NCBI RefSeq assembly: GCF_040183065.1
Contig: NC_091123.1
Coordinates: 108,846,821 to 108,910,820, forward strand
Length of the DNA stretch: 64,000 nucleotides
Direction: 5' to 3'
Origin: Periplaneta americana
Taxonomy: Eukaryota > Arthropoda > Insecta > Blattodea > Blattidae
The notes below the pieces were generated by a model. That model had not been told where the DNA came from. It did no database searches and worked only from the letters and a program-made list of their open reading frames with translations. A program made the translations under genes and the position numbers. The number at the start of each line of letters is the position of its first letter. The stretch's first letter is position 1. Below, piece after piece: positions 25,069-36,044 of the stretch.

Positions 25069-25422
25069 ATTAAATCCATAGCAAAAATGAGCTACTTTCT
25101 TTCCATGAAACTACAATAAGTTATATGCTATCTACAGGACCGCAAATAAATTCTCTAAGAGGAACAAAATTAACTTACATGAAAAATAACGCAAGTATAA
25201 ATTCCTATTTGATTTTTGCTTGTAGCGATGGCAGCAGAAATTCGCGTTTCCTCTAAAAAGAGGTTTTTGGAGATAGTGAGTTTTGGAAAGAAAGCTCACA
25301 AATTTAACTATAGCTTCAGTTGAATTGTGGGAAGATCAAAAACTGTAACTTACTGATAAATAAACAGACTTTCGCTTTACCGGGTAGACTCGTATAGGCT
25401 AATTGATACAGAATATTCGTAC

Positions 25423-25892
25423 CTGTGTGGGCGTGAGGCGGATGATGCTGGCCAGGTGCTCCCTCTCGGGTGCCGACAAGTAGCGCTGCTGTCTGAACCT
25501 CCGCTCCAGCTCGTAGGTCTGCGCCTTGGAGAAGAGCACGCGCCGCTTGCGTTTCTTGCCGGCCCCCGGCTGCGTGCCGCCCTGGCTACCCGACTCCTGG
25601 TGCCCCTCGGACTCCATCTCGGGGTCGTCCTCCTCGGTGTCCAGCATCTGGTCCTCGCTATCCTGCCCCATGACGGGCGCCCTGATCAGCGCCTGAGGAA
25701 GAGTACTAGACGAATCGGGTCCGGGGCCCCCTGAGGGGCTGTTGGGACCCTGTCCGTGAGGGGGGAAACTGTCCAGAGACACAGAGCTCGAATGGAGGTC
25801 TGGGTCTTGGTCCGGACCTCCTCGGCCGGGGTCTGGGGGCGCCAAAGAGCTGGGCGATGTGCTGTCAGGACTCACCTGCTGTTGTTGGGCTC
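25423..25892 (-). CDS. vnd: vnd/Nkx2.2 homeobox gene, exon with acidic region and homeodomain residues up to Q44
   Basis: Exon of 470 bp on the minus strand. The acceptor is tgatttcag|gagcc at 25893/25892 (phase 1) and the donor cacag|gtacga at 25423/25422 (phase 0). Order of the product: Gln-run and Ser/Pro/Gly-rich linker, an acidic stretch ([17 protein letters not shown]), then a basic KKRKRR entry and homeodomain residues 1-44 at about 25557-25423, including [20 protein letters not shown] and LTPTQ. This is the NK2.2/vnd sequence type rather than NK2.1/scarecrow, which has a different start to helix 1. A NK2.2-class protein is a nuclear DNA-binding transcription factor; in insects vnd specifies the ventral neuroectoderm column (established knowledge). 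The codons are GC-rich against AT-rich flanks. Residue 37 is Ile where fly and vertebrate proteins usually have Leu, a conservative change. Confidence 0.95.
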
Positions 25893-26059
25893 CTGAAATC
25901 AATGACATAGTTCTCCATGAAGCTCTACGATGACTATCGTGTTATTTCAGATTGATAATGCTAGTTAAGGGAATGTGTTACAGCTTGTTGCTGCTCTAAA
26001 GTGTTAGATCACATGTGATACATGTAGGCCTACTGAAGTAGGCCATATTGTATTGCCTC

Positions 26060-26528
26060 AATAGAACTTCGATCCTGGCAGAACAAAATGAGGTTAAACT
26101 CATCCGGGATCTGGGTACCAGGGCATTGTGTTATTGAGGGAAATGAAAGAGCTGACGAACTTGCAAGACAAGGAGCGGCTACAAAATATATTGGACCAGA
26201 GCCGGCTCTCGGAATAGCTAGGTGTTCTGTCATTGTATTCCTCACCTGACGTAATTAGGAACATTAAATCCAGACGTTTGAGATGGGCAGGGCATTTAAC
26301 ACGTATGCGCGAATCCAGAAGCTTATAGAGTGTTATTTGGAAGGCCGGAGGGAAAAGACCTTTGCAGAGACGGAGACATAGATGGGAGGACAATATTAAA
26401 ATGCATTTGAGGGAGATGGGATATGATGATAGAGACTGGATTAATTTTGCTCATGATAGGAATCGCTGGCGGACTTATGTGAGAGCGGCAATGAACCTCC
26501 GGATTCCTTAAAAGCCATTTGTGTATAT

Positions 26529-26579
<51 letters not shown>

Positions 26580-26580
26580 T
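26060..26580 (+). mobile_element. LINE 3' end (family B) with RNase H remnant and (TTTA)n tail
   Basis: Frame pieces around 26107-26230 resemble an RNase H domain (PGHCVIEGNERADELARQG type), with shifts. They are followed by RRLRWAGHLTRMRESR and RHRWEDNIKMHLREMGYDDRDW at 26270-26510. The copy runs into (TTTA)n at 26523-26580. RNase H is typical of some LINE clades. The same terminal motif is present on the minus strand at 33385. Confidence 0.8.
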
Positions 26581-26929
26581 ACAAACGTTAAACGAACGTT
26601 TCACAATAAAGTCAGAACTCAAACTAATGGACGGGTGAATATCGCTCTTAAAATGAGTTTAAAATCGACAATGCACAATATTTAACATCTGCACTGCCGA
26701 ACTGTCAAAACAACCTTTTCAATATATTTCACAAGAACTTAATTTTTTGAGACTGTGTCGGCTTCATTTTAATACAAGGTCGGTACTAGGTGGAAAGTCT
26801 CTATAATAAAGATATCATAGCTATAATTCTAACATGCCGCAGCACCAAGCATAGGAATTATATTAAACGAGTGGTAGGAGGATTATCCCTGATGTCGATA
26901 TAGATTTTGTTACTCTGACAGTGAAAAAT

Positions 26930-28104
26930 TAGAGAAGGGAAAACGATTATGGATTAAAAAATAATTATTCAAATCTAAATATGTATTTAAAAAAAACTAT
27001 GTTAAATTAGTTAGAAAATAACAGAATGCAATTGCAAAATTTATCGATTTTATAAAAGTCTTCGACAACGTACTTCGTAGTAAATTATAAATATTATGAT
27101 AAATGGATACCAAGAACATTGATTTTAGACTAACTCTAAAAAAATATGTAACTACATACTAAAATATTGTGATAAGAATAGATACCGTACACCAAAACAT
27201 AATCAAGAGTAAGACAGGGCTACCTATCGTCTTCCACTTTGTTTAATACCGTAGGATATATAGACGCAGCTGTTTCCGAATATAAATGAACATTAAGAGA
27301 TAATTTTAAAATAGCAACTACAGTTTTAAATACACTATATTGTTATTTGTTGATGATCGGGTAATAATTGAGAAGTGAAAGGATCAATTTACAGTTAGCT
27401 ATAAATTAATTCAACTAAGTAAAATAATGAATGAATGTAATCTCAACATATACAACAAAAACAATAATTATGGCTTTCTGGAGTAGGCCTAAGCTTCAAG
27501 TAAGATGCAAGATATCAATTAACTTAAAATTGATAATGAAAATATTGAACAGGTTCAAAACTTTACCAATGAATTAGAATACGATGTGTCTTGTATTTAG
27601 CCTATGAGAAAGACTAAAAATGGCAAAATAGGCCTAGGCCTAATTAAGTTTCAGACAATATTAAGATCGTTAAAGAAGAAAAGACACAAAGATGAAACTT
27701 TACAAGTAAACTAATGGCGGTACCCATGTAGATGTATTAATCGGAAAATTGGGTTATGAAAAGATCAGGCAGAAGAAGGATGGAAATAGTAAAAAGAAGA
27801 ATGGAAATAGTAAAAAATAAAGTTTCTGCGGTCAATTACTGGATAATTATTCCTGCACAGATAACATCAGAAAAGGAACAGTCTGAGAGCAGTTGACACA
27901 TTTAACTTAAACGAAAAAAACAGGGCTAGGCCTAAACAAGGAAAAATAATATGAAAGCATTCCTCGGATGGAGCCTACCAGGTATTACAACATAACCCTG
28001 AAGGTACTGAAGGTAATCGGGATATCGGAAGATCTGGTCGCCCATGCGAGAATGACCTCTGAGACAGAACGAGACTGACGGCTCACCGTGAAGAAGAAGA
28101 ATAA

Positions 28105-28135
<31 letters not shown>

Positions 28136-28210
28136 GAGGAGGAGGAGGAGGAGGAGGAGGAGAAGAAGGAGGATGAGAAGAAGAAGAAGAAGAAGAAGAA
28201 GGAGGAGGTT
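26930..28210 (+). mobile_element. Degenerate LINE reverse-transcriptase copy with GAA-rich tail
   Basis: Broken frames contain FIDFIKVFDNVLRSKL (motif A region), SRVRQGYLSS, TLFNT, YIDAAVSEYK, and LIQLSKIMNECNLNIYNK, in the order of a LINE reverse transcriptase. Many stops and frameshifts occur. It ends in a (GAA)n/(GGA)n polypurine tail at 28088-28207, as in the copy at 1322-1787. Confidence 0.7.
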
Positions 28211-28756
28211 TTTTTTTCTCCTGTCCTTGTCCTGAAATATGATGGTGTTGAAAAGGGAAATACTACGCTGTAAATTTTCTGAGTGTGTCTACTTCTGTTT
28301 CATTTGGCATATTGATCCCATTAAGTTATCTCATCGTCTCCGAAATGCCTATTTGAAAGGTTGTTGAACATAACTACCTCTTCATTTTATAAGCTCTAGA
28401 TAATTTATAAAAATACTAATATAATACGCTGAGATTACATAAGCTTCATATCTCAATGAGATGGTTTCAAAACATTTAATGACACAAAATGGAATTTATA
28501 TCAATTTCTGTTAAGCACTATAAAATCAAAGACCTAATCTAATCTTCCTCTAAACCTAAGAAACACTAATAATACTTTATCCTACATTAAAACTCGCATA
28601 ACAGTAGAGGAATCAAAATATTTAGACAAAAGTTTCCCCGGTGTGTGACCATACCATCCCTTTACAGGCTGGCAGGAGCAAAGAAATGATGCATTTTAAA
28701 TTGTTTAAGCAAGACTAAACTTATAGGCCGAATTTGTATTTTTATAAATGTTAAAT

Positions 28757-28865
28757 GTTATGTTTTATTTAACGACGCTCGCAACTACAGAGGTTATATC
28801 AGCGTCGCCGGATGTGCCGGAATTTTGTCCCGCAGGAGTTCTTTTACACGCCAGTAAATGTAGCC
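28757..28865 (-). mobile_element. 5'-truncated SINE with common tail
   Basis: The same family as 33936-34145 on the minus strand (gggacaaaattccggcac body). It carries the CGACGC ... GCGTCG tail pair and lacks the tRNA-like head. Confidence 0.75.
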
Positions 28866-29211
28866 TATTTTTATAAAATTGTGCATTGTCGATGGGATAT
28901 CTTATAAATGAAATTAACTTGAAAAATGTCGAATGAAATATGAGAATAGACTTACATAAGTTATTTGATATTACAATACAATTAATTATTTTATCTTTCA
29001 CAGTTATAGTAGGCCTACCTCGAATTCCTATTCCTGCACTAACTTAAGACTTGCCCAAACATTGCATTCTTTCATGAACATGATTTAGCCTATCCGAAAA
29101 TGTGTACTACTTAGGCCTATATACGTGTTTAAACTTCGTAGTGTTTGTGTAAATTCAAGTTCCGCTATATTGCTGCGTAAACTCTACAATAATCAACATT
29201 ATCAACACCAT

Positions 29212-29254
<43 letters not shown>
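29212..29254. repeat. (ATC)n microsatellite
   Basis: About 14 units. Confidence 0.9.
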
Positions 29255-29379
29255 GTCACATTCAACTTCACTGTTAGTTTTCATTACATTGTTCTGTATT
29301 TAAGGATTTAAAACTTAGGCCTAAGTGAGTAAGTAAATAAATACGCAATTAAATTAATAATACATTAACAAATAAACAA

Positions 29380-29570
29380 ACAAATAATAAATAAATAAAT
29401 AAACAATAAATAAATAAATAAATAAATAGGCTGAATACATAAATAAGTTAAATGAGAACATGGGAACCGGAGTACTCAGATAAAAGCCCAGTGTTGCCTG
29501 CATAAAGGGTTTGCCCAACTCAAGTTAAGCTTATAAATTTAGAGTGGAGCGAGATTTGAACCCAGGTTGC
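29380..29570 (-). repeat. AAAT-rich tract and possible SINE remnant
   Basis: (AAAT)n at 29380-29428 precedes a block whose minus strand contains a B-box-like ggttcaaatctcgc. The SINE call is tentative. Confidence 0.4.
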
Positions 29571-29574
29571 CTGA

Positions 29575-30330
29575 ATTAAATAAGAAAATATATGAAAGTG
29601 ATATATGTAAATAAATTCACAATAAATAAATGAGTGAATTAATAATTTAAACTGAATAAACGAGGAGATAATAACTTATAAGATGAATAGGCCTAAATAG
29701 TCTACACTCATCCTCGTAGTCATCACCTTTCTTCTCCGTTTTAGGCCCTGTGCCCTGTTACTGTCTCACTTAGTGTGGAAGTGATATATAATTGTAGAGA
29801 TTGAAGGGGGCAATGAAATATATTAAAATAAATAAAAAGCCATTATGTGTTCACTAATTAAATGCATGGTTAATTAGACGATTTGACTAGACTGAAAGTG
29901 CATCTCCGGCTCATCTACGAATACACACACGAACTCAGGTCTCAATAGCAGCATTCCGTCCCTTAGTCACTGCAGTAGGGTTGCCAGACTTCTTCATGGC
30001 AAGAAATAACGATAGGGTACGTGTTCATATTTATATTTAATTTTCAGAAAAAGAGAAAACTGTCCATTATATTTAAAAACTGCAAAGGAATAAATCATTC
30101 CTTACCAGTTACTCTAACGACAGGAGTAAAAATCAGAAGCGTACGGATAGTACTCATAGGAGGAGAAAAGTTAGGTTCATTCAACCTGACAAAAATTGAA
30201 AATACCTATCAAGGTATAAATCAAATTTGTGGAAAGAAATGTCCGAGTTTTCCCAAAGTTCTATAGGTTTACATGCATAGCCCTAACTAAACAAGAACGT
30301 CTCAAAGAATGGGCACAAAAAATGGACGGG
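29575..30330. other. No gene recognised
   Basis: The 30021-30266 open frame has no recognised domain; codon use is AT-driven. Confidence 0.35.
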
Positions 30331-30339
30331 TAGGCCTAC

Positions 30340-30847
30340 CTACCTACCTAATTTTTTTATCTATTTATTTAGTTACCTACATATATATTTATTTATTTGT
30401 TTATTTATTTATTTATTTATTTATGTTCTACTATTAAATGTTTCACTGTAAATTATTCACTAATCACTTCATTTACACGTTAATTTTCTAAATTATTTAC
30501 GTATTTCTTTTTCTACTCTTAGACCTATCTGGTTTACTTTAAATTATTAATTAATTCCTTCACTTACGAGTCAGTTTTCTTTTTTATTTACTTGTTTGCT
30601 TATTTATATATACCGGTATATACATTTATTTATTTATTTATCTTCTACTATTAAATGTTTCACTGTAAATTGTTCACTAATCACTTCATTTACATCTTAA
30701 TTTTCTAAATTATTTACGTATTTATTTTTTCTACTCTTAGACCTATCTGGTTTACTTTAAATTATTAATTAATTCCTTCACTTACGAGTCAGTTTTCTTT
30801 TTTATTTACTTGTTTGCTTATTTATATATACTGGTATATACATGTAT

Positions 30848-30894
<47 letters not shown>

Positions 30895-31060
30895 TTGCTT
30901 GTAAATGTTTCATTTCATATTAGGCCCTATGCATTACTTCCGTTATTCATTCTGCAAGTTCTCATTTATTTATTTACATTTCATACATAAATTTTATTTT
31001 ATTTATATATTTTTTCATATAGAATGTATTCACTTTCAGTTATTTATTTATTTTAGTAGG
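30340..31060 (+). repeat. (TTTA)-rich region containing a 217-bp tandem duplication
   Basis: Unit 1 (30426-30642) and unit 2 (30643-30859) are direct copies differing at only a few positions, beginning ttctactattaaatgtttc and each ending in TTTA repeats. The duplication was probably mediated by the flanking TTTA tracts. Confidence 0.9.
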
Positions 31061-31297
31061 TTATTTTACGACACTTTATAAACATCTTAGGTTATTTAGC
31101 GTCTGAATGAGATGAAGGTGATAATGCCTGTGAAATGAGCCCGGGGTCCAGCACTGAAAGTTACCCAGCATTTGCTCATATTGGATTGAGGGAAAACCCC
31201 GGAAAAACCTGAACCAGGCAACTTGCCCCGACCGGGAATCGAACCCGGGCTACCTGGTTTCGCGGCCAGACGTGCTAACCATTACTCCACAAGTGTG
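31060..31297 (-). mobile_element. tRNA-derived SINE, full length, well preserved
   Basis: On the minus strand: head with ggagtaatggttagcacg (A box) and cccgggttcgattcccgg (B box arm), body with ttttccggggttttccc, and tail gacgctaaataacctaa...gtgtcgtaaaataacc, then an AAAT run. A tail stem forms if one G-T wobble pair is allowed. Confidence 0.85.
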
Positions 31298-31469
31298 CAC
31301 TCTTTCAGTTATGAATCACGCAAGTGAAGTGGGTAGGCATTAGACACACACACACTTTCAGTTATGAATTCACTCCTTTAATTATCCCACTGTTCTACGT
31401 ATTTATTTACAGATTTATTATTTTACTCATTTTTTTTATCAAGTATGTCAACTTCGTCTCGCCTATCAC

Positions 31470-31995
31470 CTCAGTTGTTGGTCCGTAATACTGCGAACAC
31501 TCAATTTCCCATCTACAAAGCCTTTACATTTTTTTTAGACTGTGTGAGCCTGAGGAACCATGAACGTGGTCCGGAAGCGAAAGAGATTTAACTTCTGTCG
31601 ATTTTCGCCACAAATCTTGTTTCTTGTGCAGATGAAGCCTTGTGGTCCTGTTTCATTGAGCTTCCACAGGTAAGCATGGGGAAGGCGTGATGGGATATTT
31701 ATTCGCTTTGGGAAACTGCTGATCCGTCATCTTCACAGTCTTGATAATGGGGCTGTGCTGTGATCACGCCTTGCACGGGACACAAAACCCAACGCCGCAA
31801 CAAAGGTTAGGCCCCTCCCTCGATGACGCGGCCCTCCGATTGGTTGTCCTCCATTGTTTGTTGCTTCATGTGACCGCTTGAAATTCGTATTCTATTAACT
31901 GAGAACCAGCTGCCGCGGAAGGAATTCTCTTCCTGGGAAGAGTGAGCTATGTCCAACGACTATGAAGTGGGAGACCCGAATTTTAAGAATGGCCC
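31470..31995. promoter_or_regulatory. Higher-GC non-repetitive block in the vnd intron, possible enhancer
   Basis: Complex non-repetitive sequence with balanced base composition, flanked by repeats, with no coding frame. Regulatory function is only inferred from its contrast with the surroundings and its position in the large intron. Confidence 0.2.
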
Positions 31996-32000
31996 TACTT

Positions 32001-32015
32001 CCCCCCCCCCCCCCC
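32001..32015. repeat. Poly-C run
   Basis: Fifteen consecutive C residues. Confidence 0.95.
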
Positions 32016-32658
32016 GTTACAAGCCACTCCGTTATACGATAGGGACTTCATAATAAATATACAGTTTAGTGCTTATACTGCTTCAGGTAAATCTTGTTTC
32101 TTCTCAATTCTATATAGGCGAGATGTTTTATTTCAAACACTACTGATGAAGATATTTGTATCAAAAGAAAATTTGAAATAAGATAAAATTAAGAAAGTTT
32201 GAAACAATTCTGTAATAACACAAAGAACACTGAAACAGATATCTGTGAAAAAGCACAGCAATATTGTAAAATATGGCACAGCAATCTATATCAACTTACA
32301 AAAAAAGGAAATTTGACATTCATTCGAACAGACAGAAGAAAAAGTACGTCAGCAGAGGTGAGATTTTTACTTCTGCTACCGGCATAGGTCTACATACTTT
32401 TAGGTAGAAAAATAAGTTCAGACATACATGTAAAATTTATATATAGCCTACTTAATTCAGAGAATAGAAAATCATAAACAGAACACGCAAGTGCTCTTTC
32501 TAAAAACGCCGGACTCCATAAAATAAATGTAATGGATTTTAAACTCAAGAGGACACAATGACGTCAGATATCTTCTAGGCTCAATAGATATGAAAATTAA
32601 TTTTATTTAAACTAGAAACAAGTCAATAGGCACGAACCTGTGAAGAACATCATGCTAA

Positions 32659-32662
32659 TGAT

Positions 32663-32735
<73 letters not shown>

Positions 32736-32736
32736 C
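32659..32736. repeat. (ATC)n microsatellite
   Basis: About 25 units. Confidence 0.95.
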
Positions 32737-32804
32737 CAATATTAATTTGCTAGCCAACAACGATTAGACAATAATAATTTAGCACAATCGTTAAATTAAT
32801 AATA

Positions 32805-32805
<1 letters not shown>

Positions 32806-32861
<56 letters not shown>
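32806..32861. repeat. (TTA)n microsatellite
   Basis: About 18 units. Confidence 0.95.
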
Positions 32862-32862
<1 letters not shown>

Positions 32863-33274
32863 GGTAAATATTTTAAAATTATGCAAATTATACTTTTATG
32901 AAACAAATATACGTATTGCTGTAGGCCTACAATTTGGAGATTCTAATTTTATTCATCTGAAACGAGGAAAAAGGATTCAGAATTTATTTTTGAAAAGTTT
33001 GTGACTTATCACGGGCCTTAGGCCTACTTTCCATAAGAACACGTTAGTTAAACTTCAGGTTTTTATAAAAGATTCACAGGAAATTTCAACTTTAATGACC
33101 TTGGGTACGGAATCAAGATCTTGCCGTCTAGAATGTAGGCTAAACTGTGAAATTTGAAAGAATCACAATTTTTTCTCATAAGCTAAATATTCCTGGAATC
33201 ATTGAGCAAAACCTATACAGGTTTAATGGTATGAATTTGCATTGGATCAGCCCACAACACTTTCTAATTTAGCC

Positions 33275-33279
33275 GACTC

Positions 33280-33329
<50 letters not shown>

Positions 33330-33900
33330 TAATAATAATACCTTAGTAGGCCTAATAGTAATTACTTACATAGGCCTATGGTTTTTAAGAAACCCGGAGG
33401 TTCATTGCCGCCCTCACATAAACCCGCCATTGGTCCCTATCCTGAGCAAGATTAATCCAGTCTCTACCATCATATCCCACCTCCCTCAAAACCATTTTAA
33501 TATTATCCTTCTATCTACGTGTCGGCCTCCCCAAAGGTCTTGCTTTAGTCCGCAGTGAAATGGAAAAGCATCTGACAGAGACTGGCCTATACGGACTCTG
33601 CTGTACGTTTCACTGAGACACATGTTAATTAATCGAACTAGTTTCTTGGGAATACCAAATTCAATAAGAATATTATATAAAACTTCTCTCTTAATCGAGT
33701 CATATGCCTTTTTGAAATCTATGAATAACTGATGTAGGCTACAGTATCCTCATACTCCCATTTTTTTCTCCAATATCTGTCGAATACAAAAAATCTTATC
33801 AATAGTTGACTTATTACGCCTAAAACCATACTGATGATCCCCAATAATTTCATCTACGTATTGAGTTATTCTTCTCAAAAGAATATTGGACAAAATTTTG
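33275..33900 (-). mobile_element. Internally deleted LINE (family B) with TAA/TTA tail
   Basis: On the minus strand, 33900-33545 encodes reverse-transcriptase blocks: YKILSNILLRRITQYVDEIIG, HQYGFRRNKSTIDKI, LFIDFKKAYDSIKREVLYN and a PKKLVRLINMCLSETYSRV segment. It then jumps within a few bases to the family B terminal motif (about 33540-33390: WGGRHVDRR, GLILLRIGTN). The catalytic ADD block and the RNase H region are missing, so an internal deletion of well over 1 kb is implied. A (TAA)n tract at 33280-33343 lies at the 3' side. Confidence 0.8.
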
Positions 33901-33935
33901 TACGTCAACAAAAATGATAAAAAAAATTAAATTAT

Positions 33936-34145
33936 GGTTTATTTAACGATGCTCGCAACAGCGGAGGTTATATCAGCGTTGCTGGTGTGCCAGAATTTTG
34001 TCCCGGAGGAGTTCTTTTACACGCAAGTAAATCTACTGACATGAGCCTGTCGCATTTAAGCACACTTAAATGCCATCGACCTGGGCCAGGATCGAACCCG
34101 CAATCTCGAGCACAGAAGACCAGCACTATACCGATTATTATAGGC
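33936..34145 (-). mobile_element. tRNA-derived SINE, full length
   Basis: On the minus strand the head has taatcggtatagtgctggtc and a gcgggttcgatcctgg B box; the body has gacaaaattctggcacacc; the tail has CAACGC ... GCATCG, a wobble-compensated version of the common stem. Confidence 0.8.
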
Positions 34146-34162
34146 CAATTATTATTATTTAT

Positions 34163-34191
34163 TACCACCACCACCACCACCACCACTACCA

Positions 34192-34275
<84 letters not shown>

Positions 34276-34290
34276 TCATTATTATTTACA
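34163..34290. repeat. (ACC)n/(CTA)n microsatellite
   Basis: Compound trinucleotide run of about 125 bp; open in several frames on both strands, not coding. Confidence 0.95.
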
Positions 34291-34689
34291 TTGCCATGAA
34301 CATCATCACCATTAGATTCAGACATTAGGCTATACTTTGCCTTCAGCAGTAGGCTTACGGCATTGTTCTTTTCAACAAATCGAGTACAAAATTTTCCTAT
34401 AACTTATAGGTCCTCTCCTTTACTTATGGGTGTATCTGCACCCAGTATTTCTTAAATATGACGTATTTCTAAAATATGGTGCAGGTCTAATTCTAGCAGT
34501 ATGAAGTATTAATCGTAAAAGGGGAAGATAAAACTGTCAGTAAATTCATTTAGGATTTTATTTCCTCATGTACATGTGAACTGTAGGATAATAACTGTTT
34601 TCTATTGATGCATAGTCTATGAATCGGCGGGTTACCATTCTTAAGAGTGAGTTTTTATGTTTTTTACTGAATAATCAGAATTACAAAAT

Positions 34690-34987
34690 GTATACTATGT
34701 TAAGGTTCAAATGAGACTATTGGAGTGGCTGGGCCACATAATCAGGATAGACAGTAACTGAGTAGCCAAAATGCTATTAGGGCTAGATGCAGACCCAGGT
34801 GGTGGAAGGAAAGTTGGAACACTTAAGCTACGATGGTTACAAGATTTCCAGGGTGATCTTGCTAAAGAAAGAGATGGAGACAAACGGCACTGGAAAGGCA
34901 TGGTAGGTCAGCTATTCTGAAGGACAAGGCTGAACTCAGAGGACCGTAGAACCACAGATGATGATGATGATGATGATGATGATGATA
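34690..34987 (+). mobile_element. LINE 3' end (family C) with (GAT)n tail
   Basis: The plus-strand frame has RLLEWLGHIIRID, then GGGRKVGTLKLRWLQDF and RDGDKRHWKGM, the basic post-RT tail seen in many LINEs. It runs into (GAT)n at 34958-34987. One stop is present. The 5' part is missing. Confidence 0.75.
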
Positions 34988-35129
34988 TTTATTTTTTATT
35001 TAGACAATTTTTGCCTGCTTCCTCCACATTAACATGGTTCACCGTCTACCAACAGAGGGCACGTTTCTGCCAGTGTGATACTTCGACGGATAGGTGGCAC
35101 GCCTATCACTGTAGATGATAGGATGATAA

Positions 35130-35311
35130 CACAGTCTAGTATATACAGTCACGAAGCTCAATACGTAATAAATATGCATCCATAGATAGTTGCTAACCAC
35201 TATGATCGCTACTATCGCCTCATTACAGAAAATGCGAAATAGTACCGGCACAGTCTATTGTTCCTAGCACCCTCAAAACTCAAGCTTCGTGACTGTATAT
35301 ACTAGACTGTG
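35130..35311. mobile_element. MITE with about 29-bp terminal inverted repeats
   Basis: The ends (35130-35158 and 35283-35311) are inverted copies starting CACAGTCTAGTATATACAGT. Total length is 182 bp and the interior is non-coding. Target duplication is not clear. Confidence 0.75.
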
Positions 35312-36044
35312 ATGCTTATATGAGGAGTGATGGTGAGAGTTTAATTATGATGGGGAAAAATCGTGTCATAATCCTTAAAATTGATACTACACCAGTTGTA
35401 CAGTACTAAAAATATGTCCTGCATTTTAAGTTTATATTTCATTCCTATATCATCACCTTCGATTGTCCGGGTTATTTGCTCATCTTATGTCGCTTACAGT
35501 CGTCCCTCTTTTGCTCCTTGAACCCATTGGAATTTTATAAATTAAATTGGGATCTGGAATCATTCTGCGTTGGCCAGAAATATGTGATGGAATATATGCC
35601 ACTCTTACGTCGAATTGCTTTTTGAATGTGCCTATTTGGACAGATGTTGATCGAATTCTCTTTTTATCATTGTGTGTCCATTGATAATTATTATACTGGG
35701 AATATCATCGTTGCGTGTGTCAGGCAGGCAGGCTTGCAGGCACTCAAGCAACAAGCAGCCTCCCTTCACTTGTGCATTCATTGCAGTCGTAATCACACGG
35801 CTTACATCCAGCTCTCGAGGCGGCTCAGTTTCACTCTTCTCGTACGAATGCGGTTGCTTAATCCCCATTTTTAAAATTCACATCCTGGTATATAAGTACA
35901 CACTTCAAAAGCAGTGCACACACTTCTTTCTGTAAAATAACTAGAAAAGCTGCTGCATGTTGCTTTGTTTTCTTTCTTGGTAGACTGGTTAATGTTTGTA
36001 TTATTTATTATTTATTTAATTATTTATTTATTTAATCTGGCAGA

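Larger units (their letters stand above)
22767..25422 (-). other. vnd: Homeodomain-splitting intron of the vnd gene (2656 bp)
   Basis: Phase-0 intron between homeodomain residues 44 and 45, with donor gtacga and acceptor tgttacag. It contains a (TTTA)n tract, a (TA)n tract and LINE remnants on both strands. Confidence 0.93.

Noticed and set aside
25456..25734. Plus-strand frame opposite the homeobox exon
   Set aside because: Shadow of the vnd exon in GC-rich sequence.
22461..25892. Assignment to scarecrow/NK2.1
   Set aside because: The homeodomain start and body match the NK2.2/vnd type better than the NK2.1 type.
33968..34328. Open frames of poly-Val, poly-Thr or poly-Tyr
   Set aside because: Direct translation of a trinucleotide microsatellite.
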